The notes: a model not told the origin generated them from the letters alone. A stretch of 64,000 nucleotides of DNA from Streptomyces angustmyceticus (GCF_019933235.1 NZ_CP082945.1:2232001-2296000); one strand, 5' to 3'. Shown: positions 9,485-19,209, counted from the stretch's first letter. Program-made: numbers and translations.

Positions 9485-9826
9485 CGCCGGTCCTCTCGCC
9501 CGCTCGTGTCCCCCGAACGGTAAGCAGGCGGTGATCGTCCCGACAGGGGCGCCTTCCAACGCGCCCCCGTCCGCGCCTCGCTTCACTTCGAGCGCCTCAC
9601 CGAATGAGTGAATGGCCGGATCGCGGCGGAGCGCAACGGCGGGCGGGGAGGCGGCGGCACGGGCCCGCATCGCGTATCCGTCGTGGTGACACCCCCTACT
9701 AGGGTCCCGTCGCCTTCCCGGTGGCCGCCGACGTCCCCCGTCCGGGCACGCGAAGGGGCCGGGCCCGGGGCGCCTGTCGCGCCTCCGGGCCCGGCCCTGC
9801 GGGTGGCGGATCGCCGCCGACCATCC
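9485..9826. other. Intergenic region between truB and the trypsin/NACHT-like gene
   Basis: These 342 bases contain the truB terminator (9756-9797) and, nearer the start of the next gene, presumably its promoter. A short palindrome ccctactaggg at 9695-9705 is the only other structure seen. No gene was recognised. Confidence 0.6.
9756..9797 (-). terminator. Terminator of the rimP-truB operon
   Basis: The arms gggccgggcccgg (9756-9768) and ccgggcccggccc (9785-9797) are perfectly complementary. The intervening bases extend the stem (ggcgc with gcgcc) with one bulged base. It lies 30 bases past the truB stop codon, so truB ends the operon and the next gene needs its own promoter. Confidence 0.75.
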
Positions 9827-10756
9827 TCAGACCGCGAACACCGCCAGGCTCTTCGCCTTCCCGCCCTGGTTCTCCACCAGCGCGAGGAACCGGCCGTCCG
9901 GGCCGAACGCCGCGACCGGGCCGCTGCCCTCGAAGCGCGGCATCGGGATCCGGGCGCCGTTGAGCAGCAGCCGGGCCTGCGCCTCGGGCACGTCCCAGCG
10001 GGTGAACGCCGCGGCCGCCGCGTCCCCGAGCGGCATGACCGGCAGGCCCTCCCCCTCGGTGTCGTCCACCGCGGCCTGGAGCTGGTCGAGCGTGCGCGCC
10101 CGGTCCAGCTTGTACGGGCCGACGCGGGTGCGGCGCAGCGCCGTCAGATGGCCGCCGACCCCGAGCCCCTCCCCCAGGTCACGGGCGAGGGCACGGATGT
10201 ACGTACCGGACGAGCACTCGACGGAGACCAGCAGATCGGTCACCGGGGTGCCGTCCTCGGCCTCGGTCTCGTGCGCGGAGTGCACCACGAACGAGGAGAC
10301 GGTGACCGGCCGGGCCGGGATCTCCACGTCCTCGCCGTCGCGGACCCGCGAGTACGACCGCTTGCCGTTGATCTTGATGGCGCTGACCTTCGACGGCACC
10401 TGCATGATCGCGCCGGACAGCCCGCCGACGACCGCGTCGATGTCCTCGCGGGCGAGGCCGTGTGCCGCCTTCGACGCGGTGATCTCCCCCTCGGCGTCAT
10501 CGGTGATCGTCGTCTGGCCGAGCCGGATCGTGCCGACGTACTCCTTCTCCGTCAGCGCGAGGTGGCCGAGCAGCTTGGTGGCCCGCTCGATGCCCAGGAC
10601 GAGCACGCCCGTCGCCATGGGGTCGAGGGTGCCGGCGTGCCCGACCCGGCGGGTGCGCGCCATTCCGCGCATCTTCGCCACCACGTCGTGCGAAGTGAAG
10701 CCGGACGGCTTGTCGACGATGACCAGCCCGCCCGGCTTGTTGCTCTCACGCTTCAT
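9827..10756 (-). CDS. truB: tRNA pseudouridine(55) synthase
   Basis: Isomerises U55 to pseudouridine in the T-loop of tRNAs. The protein has 309 residues, which is usual for the family. It begins with GGLVIVDKPSGFTSHDVV and has the catalytic loop RRVGHAGTLDPMATG with the nucleophile Asp45. The ATG at 10756 overlaps the rbfA stop codon (ATGA), so the two are translationally coupled, as in many bacteria where rbfA and truB act in ribosome and tRNA maturation. A strong terminator follows. Confidence 0.95.
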   Translation of the reverse strand: MKRESNKPGGLVIVDKPSGFTSHDVVAKMRGMARTRRVGHAGTLDPMATGVLVLGIERATKLLGHLALTEKEYVGTIRLGQTTITDDAEGEITASKAAHGLAREDIDAVVGGLSGAIMQVPSKVSAIKINGKRSYSRVRDGEDVEIPARPVTVSSFVVHSAHETEAEDGTPVTDLLVSVECSSGTYIRALARDLGEGLGVGGHLTALRRTRVGPYKLDRARTLDQLQAAVDDTEGEGLPVMPLGDAAAAAFTRWDVPEAQARLLLNGARIPMPRFEGSGPVAAFGPDGRFLALVENQGGKAKSLAVFAV

Positions 10757-11205
10757 TCTGCCGCGGTGCCCTCGTCGTCGTCCTCGCCCGGCTTGCGGTA
10801 GGGGTCGGCCTCGCCGGCGTACTGGGCGCCCGAGGAGACCTCGCGCACCTTGGCGTCCGACGCCCGTGCCTTGTCGAGCAGGTCGTCGATCGTCTTGGCG
10901 TTCTCCGGCAGGGCGTCCGGCACGAAGGCCAGGGTGGGCGTGAACTTGGTGCCCGCCGCGGCCCCGACCGCGGAGCGCAGGATGCCCTTGGCGCTCTCCA
11001 GCCCGGCGGCGGCGCTGGCCCGCTCCTCGTCATCGCCGTAGACCGTGTAGAAGACCGTAGCCTCCCGCAGGTCGCCGGTGACCCGGGTGTCCGTGATGGT
11101 CACGTGCGAACCGAGCCGCGGGTCCTTGATACCGCGCTGCAGCTTCTGGGCGACCACCTCCCGGATGAGGTCCGCCAGCTTCTTCGCCCGCGCATTGTCG
11201 GCCAC
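10753..11205 (-). CDS. rbfA: Ribosome-binding factor A
   Basis: A 30S maturation and cold-adaptation factor of 150 residues. It starts at the GTG at 11205 (VADNARAKKLADLI) preceded by GAAGGAGA; an upstream in-frame ATG at 11244 would put that ribosome-binding site inside the gene. The family core is visible as VAQKLQRGIKDPRLG and VTITDTRVTGDLREATVFY. It lies 63 bases after ylxP and overlaps truB by 4 bases. The C-terminus is acidic (GEDDDEGTAAE). Confidence 0.95.
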   Translation of the reverse strand: MADNARAKKLADLIREVVAQKLQRGIKDPRLGSHVTITDTRVTGDLREATVFYTVYGDDEERASAAAGLESAKGILRSAVGAAAGTKFTPTLAFVPDALPENAKTIDDLLDKARASDAKVREVSSGAQYAGEADPYRKPGEDDDEGTAAE

Positions 11206-11268
11206 TGGTCCGTCTCCTTCTTTCTTCCACAATTGTGCTTCCACCGGCGGCGGCCTGCCCGGTCCGGG

Positions 11269-11562
11269 TCAGTCGTCGTCGCCGTGCAGCCGCCGGCGTA
11301 CCGACAGCAGCTCCACTTCGGGCCGTGCGGCGACCAGGCGCTCGCAGCGGTCCATGACATCGGTGAGATGCCCCGTGTCCCCGGAGACCACCGCCAGGCC
11401 GATGGTGGCCCTGCGGTGCAGATCCTGGTCCCCGACCTCCGCGACGCTCACCGCGAATTTGCGGTGCAGCTCGGCGACGATCGGGCGGACGACGGAGCGC
11501 TTCTCCTTCAGCGACCGTACGTCGCCGAGAAGCAGGTCGAAGGACAGTGTCCCTACGTACAT
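11269..11562 (-). CDS. YlxP/DUF503 family protein
   Basis: A small protein of 97 residues with the DUF503 pattern: MYVGTLSFDLLLGDVRSLKEKRSVV, then HRKFAVSVAEVGDQDLHRRATIGLAVVS. It is found between infB and rbfA in many Gram-positive bacteria, and homologues have been linked to 30S ribosome maturation, but the biochemical activity is not settled. It lies 176 bases after infB and 63 before rbfA, in the same direction. The start is the ATG at 11562. Confidence 0.85.
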   Translation of the reverse strand: MYVGTLSFDLLLGDVRSLKEKRSVVRPIVAELHRKFAVSVAEVGDQDLHRRATIGLAVVSGDTGHLTDVMDRCERLVAARPEVELLSVRRRLHGDDD

Positions 11563-11738
11563 GCAAGACGGGCTGAGCCGCCCGTGGGGCCTTAGGTGTC
11601 CGTGTCATTTCGAACCGTACACGGAACGGCCGGGGCCGATCGACGGAAATAATCTCCGCCGACCGGCCCCGGCCGGCTGCCCGCCCGTCGCGCGACCACC
11701 ACGGGGGTGGACCGCGCCACGGGCGGGCCGCTGCACGA

Positions 11739-14700
11739 TCAGCCGCGCGGCTTCTCGCGCATCTCGTACGTCGCGATGACGTCGTCGATCTTGATGTCGT
11801 TGAAGTTTCCGAGGTTGATACCGCCCTCGAAGCCTTCGCGGATCTCGGTGACGTCGTCCTTGAACCGGCGCAGACCCTGGATGTTGAGGTCCTCCGCGAC
11901 CACCTTGCCGTCGCGGATGAGGCGCGCCTTGGTGTTGCGCTTGACCTCGCCGGAGCGGATGAGCACACCCGCGATGTTGCCGAGCTTGGACGAGCGGAAG
12001 ATCTCGCGGATCTCCGCGGTACCGAGCTCGACCTCCTCGTACTCCGGCTTGAGCATGCCCTTGAGGGCCGCCTCGATCTCCTCGATCGCCTGGTAGATGA
12101 CCGAGTAGTACCGGACGTCGACGCCCTCGCGCTCGGCCATCTGCGTCGCGCGGCCTTCGGCGCGCACGTTGAAGCCGATGACGATCGCGTCGGAGCCGGA
12201 CGCCAGGTTGATGTCGGTCTCCGTGACCGCACCGACGCCGCGGTGCAGCACCCGGATGTCGACCTCCTCGCCGACGTCGAGCTGGAGCAGCGAGGACTCC
12301 AGGGCCTCGACGGAACCAGAAGCGTCACCCTTGATGATGAGGTTGAGCTGCTGGACCTCGCCGGCCTTGAGCACCTTGTCCAGGTCCTCGAGGGACACCC
12401 GGCGGGTGCGCTTGGCGAAGGCGGCGTTGCGCTCGCGCGCCGCGCGCTTCTCGGCGATCTGACGGGCCGTACGGTCCTCGTCGACGACCAGGAAGTTGTC
12501 GCCGGCGCCCGGGACGTTGGTCAGACCCAGGACCAGGACGGGGGTCGACGGACCCGCTTCCTCGACGTTGTTGCCCTTGTCGTCGAACATCGCACGGACG
12601 CGGCCGTACGCGTCGCCGACGACCATCGTCTCGCCGACGCGGAGCGTGCCGCGCTGGACCAGGACGGTCGCCACGGCGCCGCGGCCACGGTCGAGGTGGG
12701 CCTCGATCGCGATGCCCTGCGCGTCCTGCTCCGCGTTGGCGCGCAGGTCGAGCGAGGCGTCCGCGGTCAGGACCACGGCCTCGAGCAGCTGCTCGATGTT
12801 CAGACCCTCACGGGCGGAGATGTCGACGAACATCGTGTCGCCGCCGTACTCCTCGGCCACCAGACCGAACTCGGTGAGCTGGCCGCGCACCTTGGTCGGG
12901 TCGGCGCCCTCGACGTCGATCTTGTTGACCGCGACCACGATCGGCACCTCGGCCGCCTTGGCGTGGTTCAGGGCCTCGATCGTCTGCGGCATGACACCGT
13001 CGTTGGCCGCCACCACGAGGATCGCGATGTCGGTCGACTTGGCACCACGGGCACGCATGGCGGTGAACGCCTCGTGACCGGGGGTGTCGATGAAGGTGAT
13101 GCGCCGCTCTTCGTCGTTGACCTCGGTCGCGACCTGGTAGGCACCGATGTGCTGGGTGATGCCGCCGGCCTCGCCCGCGATGACGTTCGTCTTGCGGATC
13201 GCGTCGAGCAGCCGGGTCTTACCGTGGTCGACGTGACCCATGACGGTCACCACCGGCGGACGCGCGACGAGCATGTCCTCGCCGCCCTCGTTCTCGCCGA
13301 AGTCGATGTCGAAGGACTCGAGAAGCTCGCGGTCCTCCTCCTCCGGGCTGACGATCTCGACGACGTAGTTCATCTCTTCGGCGAGCAGCTGCAGCGTCTC
13401 GTCGGAGACCGACTGGGTCGCCGTGACCATCTCGCCGAGGTTCAGCATGACCTGGACCAGCGACGCCGGGTTGGCGTTGATCTTCTCGGCGAAGTCCGTC
13501 AGCGAGGCACCGCGCGACAGGCGAACCGTCGCGCCGTTGCCGCGGGGCAGCATGATGCCGCCCACCGACGGGGCCTGCATGGCCTCGTACTCCTGACGCC
13601 TCTGCCGCTTCGACTTGCGGCCACGGCGCGCCGGACCGCCGGGACGGCCGAACGCACCCTGCGTGCCACCACGGCCACCGGGGCCGCCGGGACGACCGCC
13701 GAAGCCGGGACGACCGCCGAAGCCGCCGCCACCACCGGGACCGCCGCCACCGGGACGACCGGCGAAACCGCCGCCGCCACCCGGACGACCGCCACCGCCA
13801 CCGGGACGGCCGGCGAAACCGCCGCCGCCACCCGGACGACCGCCGCCGCCGGGACGACCGGCACCGCCGGGTCCGCGACCGCCGCCGCCGGGGCCCGGAC
13901 GCGGGCCGGCAGCGGGACGCTGCGGCATCATGCCCGGGTTCGGACGGTTGCCGCTGCCACCGCCGGGACGCGGGGCGCCACCGGGAGCGGCACCCTGCGG
14001 ACGGGGCATGCCACCGGGGGTGGGACGCGCGCCGCCCTGGCCGCCCTGGGGACGGGGACCGCCCTGGCCGCCGCCCTGCGGACGCGGGCCGCCGGGACCG
14101 CCCTGACCACCGGGACGCGGGGCGCCGCCGGGACGGGGGGCCTGCGGACGGGCCATGCCCGTGGAGCCACCGGACGTGAACGGGTTGTTGCCCGGACGGG
14201 GGCCGGAGGGCCGGCCGCCGGGACGCGGGGCCGGACGCTCGCCACCGGGACGCGGAGCGTTACCGCGACCCTGGCCGCCCTGACCGCCCTGGCCGGGCGC
14301 CGGACGGGCCGGACGCGGGCCGGGGGCACCGGGACGGGGAGCCGACTGGCCGGCGGCGGGAGCGGCCGGCGCGGACGGCGGAGCCTGGAACTCGGGCTGC
14401 GCGGGGGCGGCCGGAGCGGGCTTGGGTGCCGCGGGGCGCGCCGGGGTGGGGCGCGGGCCCGGGGTGGGGCCGGCGGCGGGAGTGCTCTTGGGAGCCACCG
14501 GGGCCTCGGGGGCCTTCGGTGCCTCGGGGGCTGCCGGAGCCGCGGGGCCCGGCTTGGGGGCGCCCGGCTTCGGGGCAGCAGGACGTGCCGCCTGCGCCGG
14601 GGACGGCGCGGACGGCTTCGCGGGGGCCGACTTGCGCGGCGCCGCGGGCTTGCCGGCGGCGCGGCCGTTGCCGCTGCCTGCCTGGAAAGCGTCGGTCAGC

Positions 14701-14834
14701 TTACGAACAACCGGCGCCTCGATCGTCGAGGACGCCGAACGGACGAATTCACCAAGTTCTTGGAGCTTGGCCATGACGACCTTGCTCTCAACGCCGAACT
14801 CCTTGGCGAGTTCGTATACCCGGACCTTAGCCAC
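11739..14834 (-). CDS. infB: Translation initiation factor IF-2
   Basis: A GTPase that delivers formyl-Met-tRNA to the 30S subunit and promotes subunit joining. It has 1031 residues from the GTG at 14834, with AGAAGGAG upstream. Domains in order: an IF2_N segment ([20 protein letters not shown]) at 1-50; a very long Ala/Pro then Gly/Arg/Pro-rich stretch at ~50-425 with tandem [12 protein letters not shown] repeats; a second IF2_N-like segment at ~440-480; the G domain beginning with GHVDHGKT near 530-537 and continuing with DTPGHE and NKID; then the beta-barrel and tRNA-binding domains. The long disordered N-terminus is typical of Streptomyces IF-2. It is the middle gene of the rimP-truB operon. 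Confidence 0.97.
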   Translation of the reverse strand: MAKVRVYELAKEFGVESKVVMAKLQELGEFVRSASSTIEAPVVRKLTDAFQAGSGNGRAAGKPAAPRKSAPAKPSAPSPAQAARPAAPKPGAPKPGPAAPAAPEAPKAPEAPVAPKSTPAAGPTPGPRPTPARPAAPKPAPAAPAQPEFQAPPSAPAAPAAGQSAPRPGAPGPRPARPAPGQGGQGGQGRGNAPRPGGERPAPRPGGRPSGPRPGNNPFTSGGSTGMARPQAPRPGGAPRPGGQGGPGGPRPQGGGQGGPRPQGGQGGARPTPGGMPRPQGAAPGGAPRPGGGSGNRPNPGMMPQRPAAGPRPGPGGGGRGPGGAGRPGGGGRPGGGGGFAGRPGGGGGRPGGGGGFAGRPGGGGPGGGGGFGGRPGFGGRPGGPGGRGGTQGAFGRPGGPARRGRKSKRQRRQEYEAMQAPSVGGIMLPRGNGATVRLSRGASLTDFAEKINANPASLVQVMLNLGEMVTATQSVSDETLQLLAEEMNYVVEIVSPEEEDRELLESFDIDFGENEGGEDMLVARPPVVTVMGHVDHGKTRLLDAIRKTNVIAGEAGGITQHIGAYQVATEVNDEERRITFIDTPGHEAFTAMRARGAKSTDIAILVVAANDGVMPQTIEALNHAKAAEVPIVVAVNKIDVEGADPTKVRGQLTEFGLVAEEYGGDTMFVDISAREGLNIEQLLEAVVLTADASLDLRANAEQDAQGIAIEAHLDRGRGAVATVLVQRGTLRVGETMVVGDAYGRVRAMFDDKGNNVEEAGPSTPVLVLGLTNVPGAGDNFLVVDEDRTARQIAEKRAARERNAAFAKRTRRVSLEDLDKVLKAGEVQQLNLIIKGDASGSVEALESSLLQLDVGEEVDIRVLHRGVGAVTETDINLASGSDAIVIGFNVRAEGRATQMAEREGVDVRYYSVIYQAIEEIEAALKGMLKPEYEEVELGTAEIREIFRSSKLGNIAGVLIRSGEVKRNTKARLIRDGKVVAEDLNIQGLRRFKDDVTEIREGFEGGINLGNFNDIKIDDVIATYEMREKPRG
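13690..13910. repeat. Gly-rich codon repeats within infB
   Basis: A unit that includes ggcgaaaccgccgccgccac recurs with ~50-base spacing (around 13758 and 13810), embedded in shorter ccaccgggacga-type units. On the coding strand it encodes [17 protein letters not shown] modules of the disordered N-terminus. Such repeats are prone to length change between strains. Confidence 0.7.
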
Positions 14835-14997
14835 TTCGCTCCTTCTAGGTCCGGGTTGTCCACCGGACCGTCGCTACTTCATGGGCGTACTCATCGCGTA
14901 CTCATCGAGTGCTCATCGCAATCTCGACCTACTTCCGACTCGCGAGGTACCTGACCGCACGGTTTTCCGTGCGCTGTGCGTTTCGTGCTGCTGTGCG

Positions 14998-15294
14998 TTA
15001 TTGCAACGACGGCTGCTCGACGGGCGTCCGCTCGATGAACCGGCGCAGCGCCGTCGTGTCGAACGGTCCCCGGGCCCGGTAGGCCCGGTTGAACGCCCGG
15101 CGGCGAACCGCCAGGTCGAGGCAGACCAGTGTCGGGTGCACGTAGGCACCCCGGCCGGGCAGCGTACCGCGAGGATCGGGGGCACACTCACCCTCGATCA
15201 CTACGATGCGCAGCAAATCGCCCTTGGCCGCTCGCTCCCGGCATCCCAGACAGGTGCGCTCAGGGCATGCGCGGGCATGCGTCCGGCCAGACAC
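14998..15294 (-). CDS. YlxR/DUF448 family RNA-binding protein
   Basis: A protein of 98 residues between nusA and infB, the conserved place of YlxR. The family motif is seen as ERTCLGCRERAAKGDLLRIV followed by GRGAYVHPTLVCLDLAVRRRAFNRAYR; family members have a basic, presumably nucleic-acid-binding face. The GTG start at 15294 has GGGAGGT 11 bases upstream. Structural and genetic work on relatives suggests RNA binding and regulation, but the partner here cannot be read from the sequence. Confidence 0.85.
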   Translation of the reverse strand: MSGRTHARACPERTCLGCRERAAKGDLLRIVVIEGECAPDPRGTLPGRGAYVHPTLVCLDLAVRRRAFNRAYRARGPFDTTALRRFIERTPVEQPSLQ

Positions 15295-15430
15295 TGCTTA
15301 AGTCTACCTCCCCGCGCCGGCCCGACCCCGATGGGGTAAAGGCGGAACGGCTGCTCAGAATTCCGGTCGGAGCGCCGCGGCACCACTGATTTTCGGGTGC
15401 CGCGGCGCCGCCGCCCCCTCGGGGACGGCC

Positions 15431-16423
15431 TCAGTCCTGCGGTGCGGGCTGCTCGGTGTCCGGACGGATGTCGATCCGCCAGCCCGTGAGACGGGCGGCG
15501 AGCCGGGCGTTCTGCCCTTCCTTGCCGATGGCCAGTGACAGCTGGTAATCGGGGACGGTGACCCGGGCGGAGCGGGCCGCCAGGTCCACGACCTCGACCT
15601 TGCTGACCCGGGCGGGCGACAGCGCGTTCGCCACCAGCTCGGCCGGGTCGTCCGACCAGTCCACGATGTCGATCTTCTCGCCGTGCAGCTCGGCCATCAC
15701 GGCGCGCACCCGGCCGCCCATCGGGCCGATGCAGGCACCCTTGGCGTTCAGGCCGGAGCGGGTGGACCGTACGGCGATCTTGGTGCGGTGGCCGGCCTCG
15801 CGGGCGATGGCGGAGATCTCCACCGAGCCGTCCGCGATCTCCGGGACCTCCATGGCGAAGAGCTTCTTCACCAGATTGGGGTGGGTGCGCGACAGCGTCA
15901 CCGACGGGCCGCGGACGCCCTTGGTCACCCGGACGACGTACGAGCGCAGCCGGGTGCCGTGCGCGTAGTCCTCGCCGGGGACCTGCTCCTGCACCGGCAG
16001 CATGGCCTCCATCGGGCCGACGTCCACCAGTACGTTCTTCGGGTCCTTGCCCTGCTGGACGACGCCGGTGATGACGTCGCCCTCGCGCCCGGCGAACTCG
16101 CCGAACGTGATCTCCTCCTCGGCGTCCCGCAGCCGCTGCAGGATGACCTGCTTGGCGGTGGTCGCCGCGATCCGCCCGAAACCGGAGGGGGTGTCGTCGA
16201 AGTCGCGGGGCTCGGCGCCCTCCTCCAGGTCCTCCGGGTCCTCCTTCGCCCACACCGTCACATGACCGGTGTTGCGGTCCAGCTCCACCCGGGCCCGACG
16301 GCGGCTGCCCTCGGTGCGGTGGTACGCGATGAGGAGGGCCGACTCGATCGCCTCGACCAGCAGGTCGAACGAGATCTCCTTCTCCCGCACCAGACCCCGC
16401 AGGGCACTCATGTCGATATCCAC
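15431..16423 (-). CDS. nusA: Transcription termination/antitermination factor NusA
   Basis: Binds RNA polymerase and nascent RNA and modulates pausing, termination and antitermination. It has 330 residues and starts at the GTG at 16423 preceded by AAGGAGG inside the end of rimP. Domains in order: the NusA N-terminal domain (to ~125), an S1 domain ([24 protein letters not shown] at ~140-205), and two KH domains with the loop [20 protein letters not shown]. It ends shortly after the second KH domain, without the acidic repeats of the E. coli protein, as is normal in Actinobacteria. The gene begins two bases after the rimP stop codon, so the pair is coupled. Confidence 0.96.
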   Translation of the reverse strand: MDIDMSALRGLVREKEISFDLLVEAIESALLIAYHRTEGSRRRARVELDRNTGHVTVWAKEDPEDLEEGAEPRDFDDTPSGFGRIAATTAKQVILQRLRDAEEEITFGEFAGREGDVITGVVQQGKDPKNVLVDVGPMEAMLPVQEQVPGEDYAHGTRLRSYVVRVTKGVRGPSVTLSRTHPNLVKKLFAMEVPEIADGSVEISAIAREAGHRTKIAVRSTRSGLNAKGACIGPMGGRVRAVMAELHGEKIDIVDWSDDPAELVANALSPARVSKVEVVDLAARSARVTVPDYQLSLAIGKEGQNARLAARLTGWRIDIRPDTEQPAPQD

Positions 16424-16425
16424 GG

Positions 16426-16968
16426 CTACGCCTCCTCCTTGTTCTCGTCGATCTTCTCGTCGTCCTGCGCGTCACGCTTGCCGGACTTGGGGTTGAACTC
16501 CAGCTCGACACGCGCCTTGGCGATCTCGTCGAAGGAGACCCGGCGGGCGGTCGGCTTGCGGCCCTTGACCCCCGGGACCTCCAGGTCCAGTCCGGACTCG
16601 TCGACGGCGATGATCCGTGCCACCAGCTCGCCGGAGCCTGCCCCGGCGGTCAGTTGGGCCTTGATGAGGCGGCCGACGGCGCGGCGGTAGTGCCGCAGCT
16701 CGGTCAGCGGACGGTCGGCGCCGGGAGAGGTCACCTCAAGGGTGTACGGGGCGCCGCCCATCGCGTCGGAGTCGTCCAGGACCTGGGAGGCCTCGCGGCT
16801 CAGCGCCGCGCACTCGTCCAGCTGGACGCCCTCGTCGGAATCGACCACGATCCTCAGCACCCGCCGCTTTCCCGCCGGTGTCACCTCGATCTCTTCCAGA
16901 TCCAGGTCTCGCGCGGCGACGAGCGGTTCAAGCAATCCGCGCAGCCTCTCGCTCTGGGTGGTGCTCAT
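16426..16968 (-). CDS. rimP: Ribosome maturation factor RimP
   Basis: A 30S assembly factor of 180 residues and the first gene of the minus-strand operon that runs to truB. The family pattern is visible: [44 protein letters not shown] (given here for recognition; residues ~14-57), then the domain joint [19 protein letters not shown] segment [22 protein letters not shown]. It ends in a charged Asp/Glu/Lys tail. The ATG at 16968 has GAGGAGT upstream. The operon promoter should lie in 16969-17119, shared with the divergent lipoprotein gene. Confidence 0.93.
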   Translation of the reverse strand: MSTTQSERLRGLLEPLVAARDLDLEEIEVTPAGKRRVLRIVVDSDEGVQLDECAALSREASQVLDDSDAMGGAPYTLEVTSPGADRPLTELRHYRRAVGRLIKAQLTAGAGSGELVARIIAVDESGLDLEVPGVKGRKPTARRVSFDEIAKARVELEFNPKSGKRDAQDDEKIDENKEEA

Positions 16969-17119
16969 CCGGGTGACTCCTCGGCCGCGTGTGCTGTTGT
17001 GGGTGGGTCGCGTGTCGGGTCAAAGCCTATCGGTTCCGGCGGGGTACTGACGATTCGGTGGGTGGTCACGGATACTCTCGCCTGCGGTGATCACGACGAA
17101 AGACCCCGGGAAGTGCAAC
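16969..17119. promoter_or_regulatory. Divergent promoter region of rimP and the lipoprotein gene
   Basis: The 151 bases between the two divergent starts are the only place for the promoter of the rimP-truB operon. On the plus strand gatact at 17071-17076 resembles a -10 box about 11 bases before an in-frame GTG at 17087, so a leaderless transcript from that GTG is a possible alternative. Promoter elements were judged by eye only. Confidence 0.35.
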
Positions 17120-17677
17120 GTGCCGAATGTGGCGCTCACACGCAGAAGGACCCTGCTGGCCGGCGCCGCCCTCGGGGGCGCGGCGCTGCTCACGGGCTGC
17201 TCCGAGGACTCCGGCCCCGACCGGAGCGAAGACTCCTCCGCCGCCGAGCGGCTGCGCGCGCGCTCCGCCCGCGACAGCGCGGCCCTGCTGGCGCGCTACG
17301 ACGCGACGCTGGCCGCGCATCCGGCTCTTCAGGCGCGGCTGACCCCGCTGCGCTCCGAAGTCGCCCGGCACGCCGAGGCGTTCGGCAAGGACCGGGCCGC
17401 CCCCTCCCCCGGCGGTGACGCCTCGGACGGCCCGGCGCACGACGCCGGTGCGCCCGCGTCCGGCCCCGCGCCGCAGGGCTCCCGGCGCCCGTCCGACCCC
17501 CGGGTGCCCGGGGACGAACGGGCCGCCCGCACGGCCCTGGCCGACGCGGAGCGCACGCTCTCCGACGCCCGCGCCAAGGCGCTGACCGGCGCGCCCCCGG
17601 AGTTGGCCCGGCTGCTCGCCTCGGTCGCGGCGGCCGGTGCGGCACACGCGTACCTGCTGGCGGAGCCCGCCCGGTGA
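17120..17677 (+). CDS. Small lipoprotein with helical mature domain
   Basis: Not assigned to a named family. From the GTG at 17120 it has 185 residues, beginning with a twin-arginine-like lipoprotein signal (LTRRRTLLAGAALGGAALLTGC), with the lipobox Cys ending LLTGC. The mature part is Ala/Leu/Arg-rich and looks helical (AAERLRARSARDSAALLARY, AARTALADAERTLSDARAK), with a Pro/Gly-rich stretch in the middle. GTG 17120 was preferred because GGGAAG sits six bases upstream and it gives a signal peptide of normal length; GTG 17087 adds 11 residues. It is the first gene of an evenly spaced three-gene plus-strand group (49-base gaps). The helical pattern recalls the next gene's DUF4439 fold, which may mean related function. 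Confidence 0.7.
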   Translation: MPNVALTRRRTLLAGAALGGAALLTGCSEDSGPDRSEDSSAAERLRARSARDSAALLARYDATLAAHPALQARLTPLRSEVARHAEAFGKDRAAPSPGGDASDGPAHDAGAPASGPAPQGSRRPSDPRVPGDERAARTALADAERTLSDARAKALTGAPPELARLLASVAAAGAAHAYLLAEPAR

Positions 17678-17726
17678 CGGGCACGGCGGCACCACTGAGG
17701 GCAAGGACCGGCGAAGGGGCGTGCGC

Positions 17727-18248
17727 ATGAGGGCCACGGGAGTTCACGGCGAGAAGAGCCGCCGCGAGGACGCGGAGGACGGGCCCGGCGAGCTGACGGC
17801 GGTACAGGCCGCGCTGGCCGCCGAGCACGCGGCGGTCTACGGCTACGGCGTGGTCGGCGGGCGGATCGCCGGGGCCCGGCGCAAGGAGGCACAGGCGGCG
17901 TACGACGGGCACCGCGCGCGCCGCGACGCGCTGCGCCGCCTGGTGCGCGACCTGGGCGGCACCCCGCGTGCCGCGGCCGCCGCCTACGAACTGCCCTTCC
18001 CCGTCCCGGACGCGGCCGCGGCGCTCCGGCTGGCGGCGGAGCTGGAGGACCGGCTGGCCGCCGTCTACGCCGATCTCGTACGGGCCGGCGGGCCGGCCAG
18101 GCGCACCGAGGCGGCGGCCGCGCTGCGCGAGGCAGCGGTGCGGTCGGTGCGCTGGCGCGGCAGCGGCGTAGCCTTCCCTGGGCTCGTGGAGCGGGCCGCG
18201 ACCGCCACCCCGTCCGGCGACGCGAGCGCCTCCGCGGGCGCGCTCTGA
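17727..18248 (+). CDS. DUF4439 ferritin-like domain protein
   Basis: A protein of 173 residues, starting at the ATG at 17727 with GAAGGGG upstream. It is a four-helix, ferritin-like domain of the DUF4439 type: LTAVQAALAAEHAAVYGYGVVGGRI (residues 23-47, with E33 and H34 as possible metal ligands), then AAYDGHRARRDALRRLVRDL, PFPVPDAAAALRLAAELEDRLAAVYADLV and a final helix. No signal peptide is seen. Family members are actinobacterial proteins of unknown function. It lies 49 bases after the lipoprotein gene and 49 before the APH-like gene, so the three are probably one transcript. Confidence 0.75.
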   Translation: MRATGVHGEKSRREDAEDGPGELTAVQAALAAEHAAVYGYGVVGGRIAGARRKEAQAAYDGHRARRDALRRLVRDLGGTPRAAAAAYELPFPVPDAAAALRLAAELEDRLAAVYADLVRAGGPARRTEAAAALREAAVRSVRWRGSGVAFPGLVERAATATPSGDASASAGAL

Positions 18249-18297
18249 ACGACCGGCCGCGGTGCGGTCACGGCCCCAGGAAGGGGACAGCTCAAGC

Positions 18298-19209
18298 ATG
18301 GCAACGGCACCCATCGAACCGCCGCAGCGGTTGGTGAGTTCGCTGAGCGGCGATCCGGAGGGTCCCGTACGGGAGTGGCTCGACACGCTGCCGACGCTGG
18401 TTCAGCGGCAGCTCGACGCCTGGGATCTGACGCTGGAGCGGGTGCAGGCCCCCGGTGGCCGCAGCAGTCTGCTCTGCCTCGTACGGCAGAAGGACCGGAC
18501 GGCGGCGGCGCTGAAGTTCCCGGTGCCCGGACAGGTGCCCGCGCGCGAGGGGACGGCGCTGGAGGCGTGGGACGGCTGGGGCGCGGTGCGGCTGCTGCGG
18601 TCCGACGACACCAGCGGTGCGCTGCTGCTGGAGCGGCTGCGGGGCGGTGTGTCGCTGCGGTCGCTGCCGGAGGCCAAGGCGCTGCTGGAGGCGGCCGGGA
18701 CGGTGCGGCGGCTGTGGGTGCCGGCGGAGCCGGAGCACCCCTTCGAGACGCTGGCCGGGCGCACCGAGGAGGCAGTTCAGGCGCTGCGGACGGCCGGGGC
18801 GCTGACGCCGGCGGCCGGGCCGCTGGTGGACCGGGCGCTGGAGCTGCGGCGCGCCCTGCCGGACGGCTCCGACGAGCGGTTCCTCCTGCACGGCGCGTTC
18901 CGGCAGGGCAAGGTGCTGGCCGGCGAGCGGGCGCCCTGGCTGGCGGTCGGCCCGGAGCCGGTGGTGGGCGAGCGGGCGTACGACCTGGCGGCGCTGGTGC
19001 TGGACCGGTTCGAGGACCTGGTGGCCGGTCCTGGCGCGGCGGCCGCGGCCCGCCGCCGGGTGGCCAAGCTGGCCGACTCCCTGGAGGTGGACCGGGACCG
19101 GCTGCGCGACTGGACGCTGTACCGGGCCGTGGACCTCGGGGTGCGGGAGGCGACGGCGGGCGACCGGCAGCGCGGCGAGCTGCTGCTGGAGTTCGCGGCC
19201 TGGCTGTAG
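18298..19209 (+). CDS. APH(6)-like protein lacking the catalytic Asp (pseudokinase?)
   Basis: A protein of 303 residues resembling the aminoglycoside 6-phosphotransferase (streptomycin/hydroxyurea kinase) family: an N-lobe with LKFPVPGQVPAREGTALEAWDGWGAVRLL, and a C-lobe with RFLLHGAFRQGKVL and WLAVGPEPVVGERAYDLAALVLDRF. In active family members the first C-lobe motif is HGDLHPGN and the second IDPKP. Here the catalytic Asp is Ala200, the Asn is Lys205 and the Mg-binding Asp is Gly218. Phosphotransfer is therefore unlikely and the protein may bind a ligand or act as a scaffold. The start ATG at 18298 follows GGAAGGGGA. A terminator shared with proS follows. Confidence 0.8.
   Translation: MATAPIEPPQRLVSSLSGDPEGPVREWLDTLPTLVQRQLDAWDLTLERVQAPGGRSSLLCLVRQKDRTAAALKFPVPGQVPAREGTALEAWDGWGAVRLLRSDDTSGALLLERLRGGVSLRSLPEAKALLEAAGTVRRLWVPAEPEHPFETLAGRTEEAVQALRTAGALTPAAGPLVDRALELRRALPDGSDERFLLHGAFRQGKVLAGERAPWLAVGPEPVVGERAYDLAALVLDRFEDLVAGPGAAAAARRRVAKLADSLEVDRDRLRDWTLYRAVDLGVREATAGDRQRGELLLEFAAWL

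Noticed and set aside
12243..14954. A 903-residue plus-strand open frame over infB
   Set aside because: It is a shadow of infB; its Gly/Thr/Arg repeats are the reverse complement of the IF-2 repeats and it has no recognisable fold.
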